Positions 15,175 through 16,080 of a stretch of DNA of 16,080 bases are shown one piece after another. Numbering within the stretch: the first letter of the stretch is position 1; every line of letters starts with the position of its first letter. A program made the position numbers and the translations under genes. The stretch is taken from positions 232,778 through 248,857 of the forward strand of contig MU646419.1 in the NCBI GenBank assembly GCA_026770585.1, in the 5' to 3' direction. This stretch comes from Baffinella frigidus. Lineage: Eukaryota > Cryptophyceae > Cryptomonadales > Baffinellaceae. The notes beneath the pieces are model-generated. The model searched no databases and was not told the origin of the DNA. It saw only the letters and a list, made by a program, of their open reading frames with translations.

Positions 15175-15835
15175 GGCGAGACGTCCAGCCGCTTCCCCCT
15201 CGAAGTCCACTTATTCAATAAGTGTCAAAGTTCAATTATTCAATAAATTTTATTTTCTGGCGGCTCGCAACCTTCCACGAGATCACTTAAGATAACTTAA
15301 AATCGATTTTTTTCAGGATGGACTGTGGGGTGGCCAAGTGACCAAACGAATTGATGGTTCAGACCGGAACCTATTCGTGGACAAAATACAAAATTCTGAG
15401 TTCAAAGTTGCCCTAAAACGTTTTACGGCCACTTTGAGCTCGAATTGTGTCAACGTTCATGAAACGTCGCGTTTGTAATTGAATTATATTGAGCTTCCCC
15501 AAATGAGCACTTAATACTCGCGACTTTTCAATATGATTCCCTTGCACCTTCGAAAGAGTCACGGTCTCAATTTTTTTTATGGCTGAAGCGTTGTGATCTG
15601 CATGAAAATCTGCTCGGATTTGAAATAACTCCAAGTCAACAAGTAACTTTGAATTGTGTATACCGCGAATTAAAAAGACATAGATTGATCCCTATTTTCT
15701 AAATCAAGATAATTAGTCAGGTTAATTAGTGTAATGGCGAAAACCCGTCGACGCGAAGATCAATTGGATGCAGTTGAGGGGGAGGGGGTTCTGATCTATG
15801 GACCTGTAACCAAAAAATCGTTTCCAGGCATCCTG
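15175..15835. other. AT-richer right flank, no gene recognised
   Basis: Contains CTTATTCAATAAG (palindrome at about 15208) and TTATTCAATAAA nearby. A minus-strand open frame of roughly 95 codons runs from about 15697 to 15413, has no motif I recognise and starts without a clear ATG. Confidence 0.4.
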
Positions 15836-15940
15836 GAATGGAGCCAGCTCAGCCCGCCTTTCGGCGCAGCGGTTTTAGGTTTGTAGTTGATCACTTTTTC
15901 AAAAGGCTGAGGGGCCTCTCGAGGTCCTTTCTGAGGTTAA

Positions 15941-16000
15941 CAAAGAAAAGGAAGAAGAAGAGGGAGAAGAAGGAGAACAAGAAGAAGGACGAGAAGAACA
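15941..16000. repeat. Purine-rich GAA/AAG microsatellite
   Basis: GAAGAAGAAG and GAGAAGAAG runs encode a lysine/glutamate stretch in the forward open frame 15838-16068. It could be coding but nothing supports it beyond openness. Confidence 0.85.
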
Positions 16001-16080
16001 CGTTTGGAGCGTTCGCCCTTCACCGCGCCGCCTCTCACCACACAGCGGGCTACGAAGGGATTTTCTGACAGAAGGTAGGG

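Noticed and set aside
15413-15697. Minus-strand open frame of about 95 codons, somewhat protein-like
   Set aside because: No clear ATG, no motif, no splice context I could defend; AT-rich surroundings make a chance frame plausible.
15838-16068. Forward open frame MEPAQPAFRRSG then Lys/Glu-rich, as a next gene
   Set aside because: Composition is driven by a GAA/AAG microsatellite. A donor-like GT after AGCGGTTTTAG could mark a first exon, but nothing else supports it.

Overview
This is a eukaryotic, chromosome-end-like window. It opens with about 170 bp of plant/algal-type telomere repeat (CCCTAAA on the + strand, so a left chromosome terminus would face position 1), and degenerate versions of the same heptamer recur over the next 13 kb. 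Together with many short exons and no bacterial gene organisation, this suggests a nuclear subtelomere from a TTTAGGG-telomere lineage (green alga or another protist with that repeat). The species cannot be named from the sequence.

The window holds one gene I can assemble with confidence: an 11-exon, + strand SprT-like zinc metallopeptidase (GCNA/Spartan class, DNA-protein-crosslink repair). ATG is at 175 and TAA at 13220-13222. The exons total 789 nt, which is 262 codons plus stop, and every junction is phase-compatible. Nine introns are GT-AG and one is GC-AG. The predicted protein runs: SprT N-terminal helix, HELCH zinc site with a downstream EHG histidine, a four-cysteine zinc ribbon, an HMG-box-like segment, and a short acidic/hydrophobic tail. 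Exons of 39-99 nt sit in introns of 186-2777 nt, so over 90% of the gene is intron.

The striking feature is what the introns contain. Nearly every exon is accompanied, in its own flanking introns, by several truncated and diverged copies of itself, often with splice-site flanks. Exon 4 has at least six extra copies, exon 8 seven, and exon 9 seven plus tail copies. The copies stay collinear with the gene and are commonly broken directly into telomere-like heptamers. The heptamers form homogeneous blocks of different variants (CCCTAAA, CCCTGAA, CCCGAAA, CACTAAA, CACTGAA, CCCTATA, CCATATA, CTATAAA, CCCCAAA, CCACAAA), most with a 7-bp period. One G-strand telomere insertion at about 8481-8499 is flanked by a 15-bp duplication and has an empty paralogous site about 400 bp away.

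Small fold-back or MITE-like elements are also scattered through the introns: a pair at 2665-2808 and 4052-4135, a CTTAAG-ended family at 5490-5585, 12326-12429 and 14004-14099, a 65-bp-arm fold-back at 7878-8025, and a 22-bp-TIR element at 8166-8337. From 13223 to 16080 I recognise no gene. That part holds homopolymer runs, pyrimidine and purine microsatellites, inverted and direct repeats, and an AT-richer stretch.
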